DNA of 64,000 nucleotides from Pseudomonas sp. P8_241 (GCF_034008315.1 NZ_CP125377.1:1748001-1812000); one strand, 5' to 3'. Shown: positions 1 to 10,349, numbered from the stretch's first letter. Program-made: numbers and translations. The notes: generated from the letters alone by a model not told the origin.

Positions 1-1
1 T

Positions 2-1156
2 GTAGGCCCTACCGGGTACGCAGCGATCGGACAATTTCAGAACGCAGTGCAGATGATCACTACATTCGCCAGTGGTGCGGTGAATACAGGGGTTGTGAAG
101 TACACTGCAGAATACGCGGACGATGAGTCCGCACAACACAAAGTCTGGCAGACCGCTGGCGCGATCGCACTAGCGGGCACCTTGCCAGCGCAGCGATAGC
201 GTTTTGGTGTCGCCTTGGCGAACTAGTTTCTCAATAATGATAGTTTTAGCGGGGGTTTCCCCTGGTTTGAGTGCAACGCTGGTGTTTTGGCTTTAAATAC
301 CTTGTTGTTGTCTATCTTAAATGGGAAAAAAGAAATCGCTAAATATGTTTTGTAATATAACGGCAGGTTTATTTTCTCTTGTCATTACCCACGGGTGTTG
401 GTTTTCATGTTTGCTCTCTATAGCGCCCTGCTATACATGGCAGTCCTTCAATGGTTGTCTTTTGCTTCTACGTTATTTCTTTGCATTAAATGAGTTGTTC
501 ATTTTCGAGTATCGTGGTACGTCTCATTGAGTGAAACTTTGCGCTAAGATTTGGCCAAATATACTGCGATGGCATTGACAACCGCGCTCTCGGTTCCAAT
601 GAGTCACATACTGATCAGGAATTATCTTTCCGTTCAGTTTGGCCTTGAAGCCGCAGGATATTGGGAAGCGTTATGGAGGCTAAGTAGTGCATATTTGATG
701 GTGGTTACCACGACTTTGGGAGTTTACTATCTGCCACGGTTGTCTGAGTTAAAGACGTATCACGAGATACGGCAAGAAATACTTCAAGGTTATAAAATAA
801 TCCTGCCAGTGGCTGCGCTATGCGGGTTATTGATTTATATGCTCAGGGACCTGATCATAATATTATTATTCACGCGTGATTTTGCCCCCATGCGTGAGTT
901 GTTTGCGTGGCAGATGATCGGGGATACCCTGAAAATTGGTAGCTGGATCCTTGCATATATGATGCTAGGTAAGGCGATGTTTAAAGCTTTTATTGCTAGC
1001 GAAATTGTTTTCAGTCTAACTTTTTATCTGTTGACTGTATATTTAACCGGGTGGTTCGGATTTGTCGGTGTTTCTTGGGCGCACGCGATAAACTACGGAT
1101 TTTACTTTATTGTGATGTATTTCATGGTGTTTCGACGATTGCACAAGATTATCTAA
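2..1156 (+). pseudogene. wzx: Wzx-type O-antigen flippase, 5'-truncated by window and frameshifted
   Basis: The reading frame is open from the first bases and encodes a polytopic polysaccharide flippase of the WzxE type. Such proteins move undecaprenyl-linked O-units across the inner membrane. The N-terminal part reads GQFQNAVQMITTFASG and then continues in other frames. One reading frame covers 2-199, another roughly 187-232, the first again at 233-350 (LNTLLLSILNGKKEIAKYV), a third near 350-500, and a long final frame runs 551-1156 with repeated hydrophobic segments. Joined, these pieces give nearly the usual length of about 400 residues, so little coding sequence is missing. At least four or five single-base indels must be assumed. 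Either the gene is dead or this part of the assembly has indel errors. Flippase identity is fairly secure; functionality cannot be judged. Confidence 0.7.
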
Positions 1157-1193
1157 ATCGCGTGTATGGAATTTATATAAAGTGGATGAAGTA

Positions 1194-2638
1194 ATGTTAT
1201 CGTTATCTGATTATTTCAAGTCAAAAATATTCTCTGAGGAAGATTTGAACAAAGCCTTGGAGTTGAGCCAGATCTATGGCTCAGTTTTTTGGGCTGCTGA
1301 TATGGGGATAAACGATGCATCTGATATAGAAACGGAACTGGTCGAAAGAATTGGTAAATCGCTAGAATGTGTCGTTAAGTCAGCGATCCAGAGAAGGACA
1401 CGGTTCATGTCATATCAGGGCACTTGTTATTTGATAGGCGGACATACTCGATTTAAAAAAAGACTTGCCTCGGAGTACGATAGCAAGCCAGAATCTTATT
1501 ATAACCAGAGGCACATCAGCAGAAATGATGAGCAAGATTAAACCAGTTTTTTAACATTCAGTACGAGGTGGTTGCCGCTGGCAGGCCAATGGCGCAAACT
1601 CAAAAAATTGCTAAGTTGTTGACGGACTATCGCAATGTAGTGCTGCATGTCCCACCCCGACGATATTGTGAGTATCGTGGCTTGTGGTTTATTGCAGGCT
1701 TCGTGTAGTGCAAGCTTTTTCTCCTGTGCATAAATCATGCGGATCATGTTTTTTCGTTCGGTAGCTCAGTCGCTGATTATTATTTTGAAATCAGTAGTTA
1801 TGGCGCCCGGCGGGATGTGAAGAAAAAAATAATAGGCAAGAAGAGCTTTTTAGGTATCCCTGTTGATAGGCCAGTGAATAGTTTAGTAACTCACTCACTG
1901 ACTGATAAAGATAATTTAAAGTTTTTTAGCGCTGCTTCTGCATTGAAATATAAGCCTCGTGTAGGTTTAAGTATGTCTCCAGTCATTAGTATGATACTGG
2001 ACGGATATTCAAATTCGACTTTTCATATCGTTGGTGCCAACTTATTTACGAATTACTGGTGGTGGGGGTTAAAACTAAAATACAGAAATCGATTTTCTGT
2101 TGTGCCTCATTTGCCTTTTGAGGAGTATAAGGCGCTACTGACTCAGGCAGATTTTTATGTTGATAGCTATCCAATTCCAGGTGGGACTGCTTTTGCCGAG
2201 CAACTCATCCAAGGTCGGCGGTGCATTGGGCTCGTAAGCCCTATTCAGGGGTATTCGCCAGCGGACATGCTAAAAAGTGAGTCGAAGGCTGACATTTTGA
2301 ACGATATCAATGCCCCTCGGGATTATGCGGATGCCGCGTTGATGTGTGTGCAGATGAATGGTTACAGTGTTGTGAAGCAACGCTATTTGAATTGCATCTA
2401 CAATGATACTATTTCAGTTTCTGATATGGAAAAGTATGTGCCTTGGACAGGGGATATTGATTTCATGAGGGAGGGGCGCAAGATAAAATCGCCGATCCCA
2501 ATTGAAACAGTAATCGCATTGGTGAGAATTGATAAGAAGTTGTTCTTTAAGCTCTTATCGACGTTGGCGATGCAGCAAAAAATTAGAGTTGTTGTAAAAC
2601 TAATTATAAGACAATTTACTCGTGCGTTATCAAAGTAA
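1194..2638 (+). pseudogene. putative glycosyltransferase, frameshifted
   Basis: The first frame (ATG 1194) reads to 1541 and the last frame is open from about 1709 to 2638. Between them the coding sense passes through other frames: near 1490 (NLIITRGTSAEMMSKIK), 1545-1650 (FNIQYEVVAAGRPMAQTQ) and 1650-1720 (HPDDIVSIVACGLL). The frame changes sit at homopolymers: an extra C near CCCACCCC at about 1650 and an extra T near GTTTTTTAAC at about 1546. The C-terminal part contains NHADHVFSFGSSVADYY and DSYPIPGGTAFAEQL, the kind of donor-site loop seen in GT-B glycosyltransferases. The exact family is not recognised. The gene lies between the flippase and the polymerase-like gene. The stated start is uncertain because no clear Shine-Dalgarno sequence is seen. 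Confidence 0.5.
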
Positions 2639-2694
2639 TGAGTCTTTTTCGGCGTTGGTACTTACGAGTTTGTTTTACGTTATAAGAGGGAGTG

Positions 2695-3954
2695 ATGGGA
2701 CGTTTTATATGTGCAATGATTATTGTGGGGCTTTTTTTTAGTGACTTTCTTATTTTGAGTCTTGGGTTAAGTGTTACTGGGGCTTGGAAGGAAGCGCTTT
2801 CTTTTTTGTTGCTCGGGTGGTTGATATTAGTGCTTGTGGTCAAAGCGGCTAAAGGAAGAGCCGTGCACTTTAAGTACGTCTATCTCGTTGTAATTGTCTG
2901 TGTGTTTTCAGCGGTTTTTTTACTTTGTGGCGATTTTTCTGAATCCTCTGTTCGCTCGTTTCGTGCGCTCAGTGTACCGGTCTTTTTGGGTTTTATAGTG
3001 GTGTTTCTACTTGAGCGAGAGCCCCTTGATATTAAATTGAGGTGGTTGTTAAGAGTGCTTTTATTGTGTTCTTTGTGCACGGGAATATATGGCGCTTATC
3101 AGTTTCTTACGATCAAGGATCCTGTCGAGTTCTGGTATTGGGTCCCGTTGGTTGAGAAGGGTTTTGTCCTTCAGCCTACGAACTCAATGCGAGATGGATT
3201 GCCTCGTATGGCAGGTTTCTTTACCGGGACCTTGGAGTTTTCAGCGGTTGTTTTAAACTGTGCAATCCTGGTATTGAGTGTCATCTTTGCAAGCATTAGT
3301 CGGCGGAAAATAAATGTAGAATTGATTTTGTTAATTGTAACGTTTCTCGTTTTTACGCTTCTCATTATTTTTGGTAGTGTTAGAACTTCATTGATCGGAT
3401 TAATTAGCCTGTTTTTCTTTCTTGTTTTAACTAACAATATAAGGAATCAATACCTATTGCTTGTTTTGGGCTACGGTTACTTTGTTTCACTTTCGTTAGT
3501 TATTTTTCTCTACTTGACATTGGGCTTCACCGATGATCCTTCGGCGTTGGATCGACCTAGGCAATGGCTGGAGGTTTTATCGTTCCAAGGAAGCCATCCC
3601 TTGGGTTATGGACTTGGTGAAATCGGTCCAGGACAAGCCCATTGGTTCGATTCTTTTTGGCTAAACCTCATCGCTGGTTGTGGAGTCTTCGGGGTGGCCA
3701 TGATGCTGTTTTTGGTTTTGTTTTACGGTAAAATCGTTAAGACATGCACCGAGATGAAGCGGGAAGGTACGGTGATCGAAGCAGCCTTTGGTATGTATAT
3801 AATGGCGATATATCCATTTTACTTGAGCTCTTTCTTTTTTCAAGCATATACAAACAGCGTTGTACTATATTTGTTTGCAATCACTTTGTTGGTGGTCATG
3901 TATGAGCGCAGATTTCGGGTTAATCAGGCTGTCGATTGTAGTGGTGCTTTATAA
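2695..3954 (+). CDS. O-antigen polymerase/ligase-like membrane protein (Wzy_C family)
   Basis: The 419-residue protein is made almost entirely of hydrophobic helices, about ten to twelve, separated by short loops. A larger external loop at about residues 135-185 carries DGLPRMAGFFTGTLEFSA. A conserved-looking later loop around residue 305 reads SHPLGYGLGEIGPGQAHWFDS, resembling the H-containing loop of O-antigen ligase/polymerase (Wzy_C) proteins. The role would be joining O-units in the periplasm or ligating the chain to lipid A-core. ATG 2695 is preferred over the in-frame GTG 2692 because the AGAGGG Shine-Dalgarno at about 2685 is too close to the GTG. The 3' end overlaps the next glycosyltransferase by about 50 bases, so the two genes are probably translated together. 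Wzy versus WaaL-like cannot be separated from sequence alone. Confidence 0.72.
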   Translation: MGRFICAMIIVGLFFSDFLILSLGLSVTGAWKEALSFLLLGWLILVLVVKAAKGRAVHFKYVYLVVIVCVFSAVFLLCGDFSESSVRSFRALSVPVFLGFIVVFLLEREPLDIKLRWLLRVLLLCSLCTGIYGAYQFLTIKDPVEFWYWVPLVEKGFVLQPTNSMRDGLPRMAGFFTGTLEFSAVVLNCAILVLSVIFASISRRKINVELILLIVTFLVFTLLIIFGSVRTSLIGLISLFFFLVLTNNIRNQYLLLVLGYGYFVSLSLVIFLYLTLGFTDDPSALDRPRQWLEVLSFQGSHPLGYGLGEIGPGQAHWFDSFWLNLIAGCGVFGVAMMLFLVLFYGKIVKTCTEMKREGTVIEAAFGMYIMAIYPFYLSSFFFQAYTNSVVLYLFAITLLVVMYERRFRVNQAVDCSGAL

Positions 3955-4750
3955 AAAGCACTATGCAAGATCTGTCGCCATTCAATCGTTGTTGAATAAA
4001 ATAAATGCGTGTGGCAATAATCTCTTGGTCACCTTGCACGTCTGGAACAACACTCCCGAGTATTCGGATGCATTAGAGCATGAGGATGTTCGTTGGTATT
4101 CGGGTAGTAACAATGGATTGTCTTTTATATATAATCAGATTGCAAAGCTTTCGTTTGATGCTGGTAGTGATTACTTGCTTGTTTCTGATGATGATACGGA
4201 TTATGAGTCTTGTGATCTAATCAGTTGTTTAAATGTTGCCTCAAATATACAGGCGCAGCGCAACGATATTGGTGTGTTTCTCCCTAAGATTTATACAGGC
4301 AATGTTTTGATAAGCCCAGGGAAACGACTGTTGTTTCTAGGGAAGCTTTTGCCGACAATAGCTGCGGGTGTCCACCCTTCAAAAAATCTACTAGCAATTA
4401 ATAGTGGTATGATAGTTACTAGAGCATGTTATTTGAACATGCCTTCATTCTATGACGAGCGATTGAAGTTTTACGTTACCGACACTGATTTTTTTGTCCG
4501 ATATCAAGCCTCCTATAAATATGTATATGTTTTGGATGTGGTAATTGAACATGATCTATCCGAACTCACGTCGGATAGTACGGAGCGCGCCTGTTTCAGG
4601 TATGAAGAGATGATTAAAGGGCTAAAAATTGTATTCGAAAAGCAAAATTTGGTTGTGCGCTTATCTCTTCGGTTTTATCTTTTGTTCGCCGCAATTAAAA
4701 AGACGCTAATCTATAAAGATTCAGCTTTCTTGCGCATTTTTTTTAGGTGA
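3902..4750 (+). CDS. family 2 glycosyltransferase
   Basis: The 282-residue cytoplasmic protein begins with the GT-A fold pattern IRLSIVVVLYKKHYARS and carries a SDDDTD metal/nucleotide-binding motif at residues 95-100. A second acidic patch, YVTDTDFF, lies near residue 195 where acceptor-binding residues are expected. This is the layout of WbbL-like GT2 enzymes that add a sugar from a nucleotide donor to the lipid-linked O-unit. An upstream in-frame start at 3860 exists, but the extra residues are only the shifted reading of the previous gene's membrane helix, so ATG 3902 is used. The gene overlaps the polymerase-like gene and is followed after 10 bases by the acyltransferase, indicating one operon. 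The sugar and linkage cannot be predicted. Confidence 0.78.
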   Translation: MSADFGLIRLSIVVVLYKKHYARSVAIQSLLNKINACGNNLLVTLHVWNNTPEYSDALEHEDVRWYSGSNNGLSFIYNQIAKLSFDAGSDYLLVSDDDTDYESCDLISCLNVASNIQAQRNDIGVFLPKIYTGNVLISPGKRLLFLGKLLPTIAAGVHPSKNLLAINSGMIVTRACYLNMPSFYDERLKFYVTDTDFFVRYQASYKYVYVLDVVIEHDLSELTSDSTERACFRYEEMIKGLKIVFEKQNLVVRLSLRFYLLFAAIKKTLIYKDSAFLRIFFR

Positions 4751-4760
4751 GGAGTTCCAA

Positions 4761-5468
4761 TTGATCCACTTCGTGCTAGAAAAACTTGCGTATCTTTTAA
4801 AAGGACGCAAAATCCATGTGGATAGAGATATTTCGCAAACCTATTTGCTGGGTTTTATGTTTTCGAAAGTGATCATGTTGGTGAGTGGGGTCTTTAAGTT
4901 CAAGCGTCTAACCCCTTATTTTGTTGCTCCAAGTGCGGTCATAAAAGAATCGTCCAAGATCACCAGTCCCAAGGGGTTGTCGATTGATCGAGGATGCTAT
5001 ATTGACGCACTTTCTAGAGCCGGCATTACTTTCGGCAGCGGTGTCTCAATCAATAAGTACGTAACTATTGAATGTACCGGAAGCGTGAGTAATATAGGTC
5101 ACGGTCTTTTAGTGGGTAATAATGTAGGTATTGGTTCCCATTGTTTTTTTGGGTGCGCCGGTGGAATCTCCATTGGGGATGATGTCATTATCGGAAATTA
5201 CGTTTCGTTTCATTCCGAAAATCACAATTTTTCAGATCCGGAAATACCAATTAGATTGCAAGGTGTGAACAGGAAGGGGATAAAAATTGGCGCCAATTGC
5301 TGGATAGGAGCCAAGGTTACTATTTTGGATGGTGCCATTATCGAAGATGGTTGCGTTATCGCGGCGGGTACCTTAGTTCGGGATGGTATTTACACAGCGA
5401 ACTCTGTATATGGCGGAGTGCCGGCAAAATTCATCAAGAAGCGCTGCGTTGAGATAGATGCCAAATGA
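4761..5468 (+). CDS. hexapeptide-repeat acyltransferase (WbbJ/Maa-like)
   Basis: The 235-residue protein has imperfect hexapeptide repeats (left-handed beta helix) from about residue 65 to 215, including IGSHCFFGCAGGISIGDD. The loop FHSENHNFSDP contains the histidine expected to be catalytic in the maltose/galactoside O-acetyltransferase family, and GGVPAKFIKKR near the C-terminus is the family's terminal signature. It probably O-acetylates a sugar of the O-unit with acetyl-CoA. The start is TTG 4761: AGGTGAGGAG six bases upstream is a very strong Shine-Dalgarno and no ATG fits. The stop overlaps the ATG of the next glycosyltransferase (ATGA). Acyl donor and acceptor are inferred from the family only. 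Confidence 0.8.
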   Translation: MIHFVLEKLAYLLKGRKIHVDRDISQTYLLGFMFSKVIMLVSGVFKFKRLTPYFVAPSAVIKESSKITSPKGLSIDRGCYIDALSRAGITFGSGVSINKYVTIECTGSVSNIGHGLLVGNNVGIGSHCFFGCAGGISIGDDVIIGNYVSFHSENHNFSDPEIPIRLQGVNRKGIKIGANCWIGAKVTILDGAIIEDGCVIAAGTLVRDGIYTANSVYGGVPAKFIKKRCVEIDAK

Positions 5469-6559
5469 AAAAAATTGTATTTTTTCACTTGTTGAACGAT
5501 CGCAGCGGTAGCCCAAAAGTACTATCCCAGGTTGTGTCTGTCGCACAGAACGGCGGTTATACTACAGAGTTGTACGTTGGTGGGACTGGAGAGGGTTTTT
5601 TATCCGATGTCCGAGGGCCTGTCAGTCGTTTCTGGTATAGACGATTCAATAATAAATATTTCACTTTGGTTAGTTATTCATTTTCGCAGGTCGATCTGTT
5701 TTTTAAGTTGTTCAAGTACCGGAAACAGGATGTTGTTTTTTATATAAATACCTTATTGCCATTTGGTGCGGCAGTGGCGGGATACCTTTTAGGGAAAAAG
5801 GTTGTTTACCACATACACGAAACATCGATTACACCTCGAGCGTTAAAAACGTTTCTTCGGGCTGTAGTGCGTTATACCTCGAAAAAGAATATTTTTGTTT
5901 CGAATTTTATGGCAGTCACTGACAGTGTATGAGTTTCCGCATGTAACATATATAACGCGCTAAATTGATTTTTCCGCTCAAGCATCGAGCATACGTATTT
6001 GCCACGTTATGATGGTTGTTTTCAAGAGGTGTTGATGGTTTGTTCATTGAAAGAGAAGCCTTATAAGGGGGTTTTTGAGTTTTTGGAAGTGGCCACTCTT
6101 CTGGAGTCGAGTGCTGATATCAAATTTACACTGGTATTGAATGCCAGTGCGTTGGAAATTGAAAAGTTTTTTGTCGAAACTAAAGTCCCAACCAATGTCA
6201 AATTGTTCGGAACTACTGCGGACGTCAGTTCGTTTTACGCAACGTCGAATATCCTGTTGAATCTTTCTAAGCCAGAAAGCTGGGTTGAGACCTTTGGTCT
6301 GACCATTCTCGAAGCAATGGCTTTCGGTATCCCCTGTATTGTACCTCCCGTGGGAGGACCGGTTGAGTTGATTGAGCACGAAAAGCAGGGCTATTTGTTT
6401 GCGTCTGATCGTACCGACGAGATTGCAAAGAAAATATTGTTTCTTTCTAAAAGCCCAGAGCACTGTCTAGCATTCTCTCGGGAGGCCAAGATCAAATCCA
6501 AGCAGTTCTCTCAACAAAAATTCGAGCTCGATATACTGAAGGTGTTAAATGCAATATAG
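5465..6559 (+). pseudogene. family 4 glycosyltransferase, frameshifted in the linker region
   Basis: The N-terminal frame (5465-5932) gives MKKIVFFHLLNDRSGSPKVL, the usual start of a GT-B enzyme, up to SKKNIFVSNFMA. The C-terminal frame (5999-6559) has the GT4 donor site: KPYKGVFEFLEVA without its flanks, then ESWVETFGLTILEAMAFGIP and VGGPVELI, with the E-x7-E pattern. Between 5920 and 6000 the expected linker is readable in a second frame (VYEFPHVTYITR). Two or three single-base indels therefore interrupt one otherwise complete gene of about 360 residues. It overlaps the upstream acyltransferase by four bases and the next glycosyltransferase by eleven. The enzyme class is secure. Whether the frameshifts are real is not. 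Confidence 0.7.
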
Positions 6560-7644
6560 AGTTGCCATAATAGGAACTGTAGGTCTTCCAGCACAATATG
6601 GTGGGTGGGAATCGCTGTCTGAGCAATTGGTTCTGAACCTTGATAAAACCTATGATATGACGGTTTATTGCAGCGCCTTCAGTTATGCAGAGCGCCCTAA
6701 AAAGTTCGGAAATGCCAAGCTGGTCTATATCAAGTTAAAGGCGAATGGCTTCCAAAGTATTCCGTACGATATTGTGAGCATGTTGCGAGCATATCGTGAA
6801 AGCGATGTGATGTTGATCTTGGGTGTCTCAGGCTGTATTGCGTTACCTGTTATACGCCTGCTCACCAAAAAAGCAATTATTGTTAATATTGATGGTTTTG
6901 AGTGGAAGAGAGCTAAGTGGTCTCCACTGATCAAGAAGTTTTTGAAGTTTTCCGAACGTCTTGCAGTCAGGTTTGCTGATCGGATTGTGACGGACAATAA
7001 AGTCCTTCGTGACTATGTACTTAGTGAATATGGAGTTGATAGTACGCTTATTGCTTATGGTGGTGACCAAGCTTTGAAAAGTGCGGTCGATGAAGAAGCT
7101 GCCGTTCAGTTCGATTTTCTGAATTCTCCATATGCATTTTCTGTGTGTCGTATCGAGCCGGAAAATAATATACACTTGATTTTGCAGGCGTTCAGTGATA
7201 ATGGGATTCCGTTGGTTCTTGTAGGAAACTGGAAACAGAGCGAATACGGTTCGGAGCTGCAAAGGCGTTATTCTGCAGTTAAAAATTTATTTTTGCTTGA
7301 TCCGATATATGACCCTGCGAAGCTGGCACCGTTGCGCAGTAACTGCACGCTGTATGTACATGGTCATAGTGCTGGCGGTACGAATCCATCGTTGGTGGAA
7401 GCGATGTGGTTGGGATTGCCCATTATCGCCTTTGACGTTTCATTTAACCGAGCGTCTACCGAAGATAAGGCCGAGTATTTCAAGTTCTGCTAGTCATCTT
7501 GAAAGCTCAGTTCAAGCTCTATTTCAAGACGAGGAAAAGCGCCGTTCGTTGGGGAATGAAATGCACGCCGTAGCCAAATCACGGTACAGATGGCAGGGGA
7601 TTGCCTCTCAATATGATGAGTTGTTCCAATCGCTTATTAAGTAA
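6549..7644 (+). pseudogene. DUF1972-type rhamnosyltransferase-like glycosyltransferase with one frameshift
   Basis: The frame from 6549 to 7493 encodes MQYRVAIIGTVGLPAQYGGW, the hallmark opening of the DUF1972 glycosyltransferases often annotated as rhamnosyltransferases. A GT-B C-terminal donor site follows (SVCRIEPENNIHLIL and GGTNPSLVEAMWLGLPIIAFD). After EYFK a single missing base near 7485 sends translation into an early stop. The other frame then supplies the normal C-terminus, ASHLESSVQALFQDEEKRR, up to 7644. With one base restored the protein would be about 365 residues, the family's normal size. It is the last glycosyltransferase of this run. Rhamnose as donor is a family-level guess. 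Confidence 0.75.
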
Positions 7645-7672
7645 ATTTTACAGGCTGGCTATCTAGGAAAGT

Positions 7673-8651
7673 ATGAGTTCTTGGCGTTCTAGAATTTTGA
7701 TGACAGGTAGTACCGATTTTCGGTGTGGTGCGGATCACGTGTTTGTTGACATCGAAGGTCATTTGAACTCATCAACATCACCGCGAAACCGGCTCCAGTA
7801 GATGGCAGCCGCAAATCAGTGTGGTGAGGGATATTGCTACTTATGATGGCTGGCCTGAACTGCTTTCCGGGGTGGATGTAGTCATTCATTCCGCTGCTCG
7901 GGTTCATGTCATGTCGGAGACGGATCCCGATCCGTTGGCAGCGTTTCGCGCGGTAAACGTCGAGGCTACGCTGCGTCTGGCAAAAGAGGCTGAACTGGCC
8001 GGAGCCAAAAGGTTCATTTACATAAGCTCTATAAAAGTGAATGGTGAATCGACGCGTCCTGGTGTGCCTTTCCGTGCTGATGATGTACCTTCGCCTCAAG
8101 ACCCCTACGGTGTGTCCAAGATGGAGGCGGAGCAAGCGCTTCTAAAAATGTCAGAAAGCTCTGCTATGGATGTTGTTATCATCAGACCTGTGCTGGTGTA
8201 TGGACCTGGTGTCAAAGCCAACTTCGCGTCAATGATGAATTGGTTAATGACGGGAGTACCATTGCCACTGGGTCTGATAAAAAATAAAAGAAGCCTTGTG
8301 TCATCCTTTAATCTTGCACATCTAGTGCTCCACTGCGTGGATCACCCTAAAGCCTCGAACAAAATATTTCTTGTGAGTGATGGTGAGGATTTATCCACGA
8401 CGCAGTTACTTAAAAAGCTGAAATTTTTCCTGGACAGCCATAGCCTTCTGTTACCAATTCCAGAATGGCTTATAAAATTATGTGCATCGCTGATTTTTAG
8501 GCGGAATATAGCAACAAGATTGTGTGGTTCACTCCAAGTGGACATTTCTGAAACGATACATTTGCTTGGTTGGACTCCACCGCAGACGGTAGATGAAGGG
8601 CTTGGAATCACTGCAAAGCACTTTAGGTCTATCAAGAATAAAAATAAATAA
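7673..8651 (+). pseudogene. NAD-dependent nucleotide-sugar epimerase/dehydratase, 5' part frameshifted
   Basis: A good Shine-Dalgarno (AGGAAA) precedes ATG 7673, whose frame reads SRILMTGST and then loses the Rossmann GxxGxxG pattern. Coding sense resumes in another frame by about 7821 (VRDIATYDGWPELLSGVD) and stays open to 8651. The rest is a typical extended SDR: VIHSAARVHV, YISSIKVNGE and the catalytic DPYGVSKMEAEQ (YxxxK). It then has a substrate-binding region with VYGPGVKANF. Intact relatives of about 320 residues in Pseudomonas O-antigen loci act as UDP-N-acetyl-hexosamine 4-epimerases or reductases next to a PglC/WbpL-type transferase, which fits the gene two places downstream. At least two indels between 7710 and 7825 are needed to restore it. 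Confidence 0.68.
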
Positions 8652-8671
8652 AGCCACGTAGGGTTTTCATT

Positions 8672-9757
8672 TTGATTGTTACAGAGTCAAAAAATAATAA
8701 TAGTTTTAACCTTGTCAGAATGATGGCCGCATTATTTGTACTTGTGTCTCATTCTTACCCTCTGTCTCTGGGGCCTTCCGAGAAGGAGCCGTTATTTTCA
8801 ATATTCGGTTTCACGCTCGGCGGGGTAGGTGTTATCACATTTTTTGTGATATCTGGATATTTCATATCGTTGAGTTGGGCTCGGTCGTCTGGCCTGGTCG
8901 ATTTTTTTTGCGCAAGGTTCCTTCGGATTTATCCAGGCTTGGTGGTCGTATTGTGCGTCACAGCGTTTGTGATTGGTCCGCTATACACTGAGGTTTCTGT
9001 AAAAGAGTATTTTTCAAGCGAAACTACCTATGGATACATCACTAATAATCTATGGTTGAAAAATATTCAGTTCGGATTGTTGGATGTTTTTGAGGATAAT
9101 GTTTATCCCGGTGTAAATGGTTCGTTGTGGACGCTTTATTACGAAGTGGTACTTTACGGACTCGTAGCGGTACTTGGATATTTTTCGATTGTGGGTAATG
9201 CACGTCGTTTCCTGTGGTTTCTATTTGTGTATACAGTCGTTTATATTTTGTTCAAATTTTTTGTACTCAATAGCGAAGCGGCAGCAGGCTTGTTTAGAAC
9301 GAAAAGCTTACACACATGGAGTTTGCCATTTGTTGTAGGAATGAGTTTCTTCCAGTTTTGGAGTTCAATGCGACACAAGCTTGCAATAGTAATTGTCCTC
9401 GTGCTGCTGTGTTGTTTGTTTTATGGATCTAACTGGTTTCTGGAGGCTTTTATAATAGCCTGGTGCTTTGTTGTGTTTCTCGTTGGGTTCGCAACGTCGA
9501 AGGTGTCAAGGTTCTATAACCGTCTTGGTGATTATTCTTTTGGAGTTTATATCTACGCCTTCCCTATTCAACAAATCATAGCGCATCATTTTCCACTTGT
9601 TCAACCTGTTCAAATGATCACTTTGGCATTTCCACTTTCACTCCTGGCGGCATTGGTTTCTTGGCATCTTATTGAGAAGCCCTGTATGCGTTACCGGGGC
9701 GGATTGGCAAATCTGCTTAAAGCACCCAGGGCAGTGTTGAAAAAGCGGCGTCTATAA
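8672..9757 (+). CDS. acyltransferase 3 family membrane protein (OafA/YrhL-like)
   Basis: The 361-residue integral membrane protein has about ten hydrophobic helices. The start matches the acyltransferase-3 family: FNLVRMMAALFVLVSHSYPL, where the H of the SH pair is the family's likely catalytic histidine. FFVISGYF follows in the next helix, and ARFLRIYPG contains the conserved R-x-x-R-x-x-P element. Such proteins O-acetylate O-antigen sugars at the inner membrane. TTG 8672 is the start, with GTAGGG about eight bases upstream; no ATG fits. It lies between the epimerase and the initiating sugar transferase, all on one strand. A second member of the same family occurs at 13.7 kb. Acceptor sugar unknown. 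Confidence 0.85.
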   Translation: MIVTESKNNNSFNLVRMMAALFVLVSHSYPLSLGPSEKEPLFSIFGFTLGGVGVITFFVISGYFISLSWARSSGLVDFFCARFLRIYPGLVVVLCVTAFVIGPLYTEVSVKEYFSSETTYGYITNNLWLKNIQFGLLDVFEDNVYPGVNGSLWTLYYEVVLYGLVAVLGYFSIVGNARRFLWFLFVYTVVYILFKFFVLNSEAAAGLFRTKSLHTWSLPFVVGMSFFQFWSSMRHKLAIVIVLVLLCCLFYGSNWFLEAFIIAWCFVVFLVGFATSKVSRFYNRLGDYSFGVYIYAFPIQQIIAHHFPLVQPVQMITLAFPLSLLAALVSWHLIEKPCMRYRGGLANLLKAPRAVLKKRRL

Positions 9758-9788
9758 CTCGAAGTATGTTTAAAAGGTAGGGAAGTGT

Positions 9789-10349
9789 ATGAAGCGGTTT
9801 CTCGATTTGTTATTGGCACTTTGTGTGTTGCTCGTTCTGATTGTTCCGATCATAATCGTTGCTATTGCTGTAAAGTTGACATCTGTTGGGCCTGTTTTTT
9901 ACTGGTCGGATAGGGTTGGTATCAATAACTCAATTTTTAAGATGCCTAAATTTCGCTCTATGCGTACGGGCACCCCGGCGGTGGCGACACATCTTCTAAG
10001 TGATCCAGATCAGTACCTGACGCCTATCGGCGGTTTTCTCAGGCGCTCCAGCTTGGACGAACTTCCACAGCTATGGAGTATTTTGGTCGGCAATATGAGT
10101 TTTGTCGGTCCCCGCCCCGCATTGTTTAACCAAGTGGACCTGATTCAGCAGCGTACTGAAAAAGGTATTCATATGCTTCGTCCTGGCCTGACTGGTTGGG
10201 CTCAGATTAATGGTAGAGACGAACTGCCTATTCCCGTCAAAGTTCAATTTGATGCAGAGTATTTGGCCCGGCAATCCTTATGGCTTGACCTGAAAATATT
10301 GTGCCTGACGTTTCTCAAAGTCGTGCGTCGCGATGGTGTATCCCATTGA
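9789..10349 (+). CDS. undecaprenyl-phosphate sugar phosphotransferase (PglC/Bac_transf family)
   Basis: This 186-residue monotopic phosphoglycosyl transferase starts O-unit synthesis by moving a phospho-sugar from UDP-sugar to undecaprenyl phosphate. It has one N-terminal membrane segment (about residues 5-30), PKFRSMRTGTP (around 57), the catalytic Asp-Glu dyad in SSLDELPQLWS (about 86-96), VGPRPALFNQ, and RPGLTGWAQINGRD (around 135). The length matches the short PglC-like class rather than the long WcaJ-type, which carries extra helices. ATG 9789 follows a GGTAGGGAAG Shine-Dalgarno. The WbpM-like dehydratase 200 bases downstream suggests that a C6-deoxy amino sugar such as N-acetylfucosamine or quinovosamine is the first sugar, by analogy with WbpL loci. 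Confidence 0.88.
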   Translation: MKRFLDLLLALCVLLVLIVPIIIVAIAVKLTSVGPVFYWSDRVGINNSIFKMPKFRSMRTGTPAVATHLLSDPDQYLTPIGGFLRRSSLDELPQLWSILVGNMSFVGPRPALFNQVDLIQQRTEKGIHMLRPGLTGWAQINGRDELPIPVKVQFDAEYLARQSLWLDLKILCLTFLKVVRRDGVSH

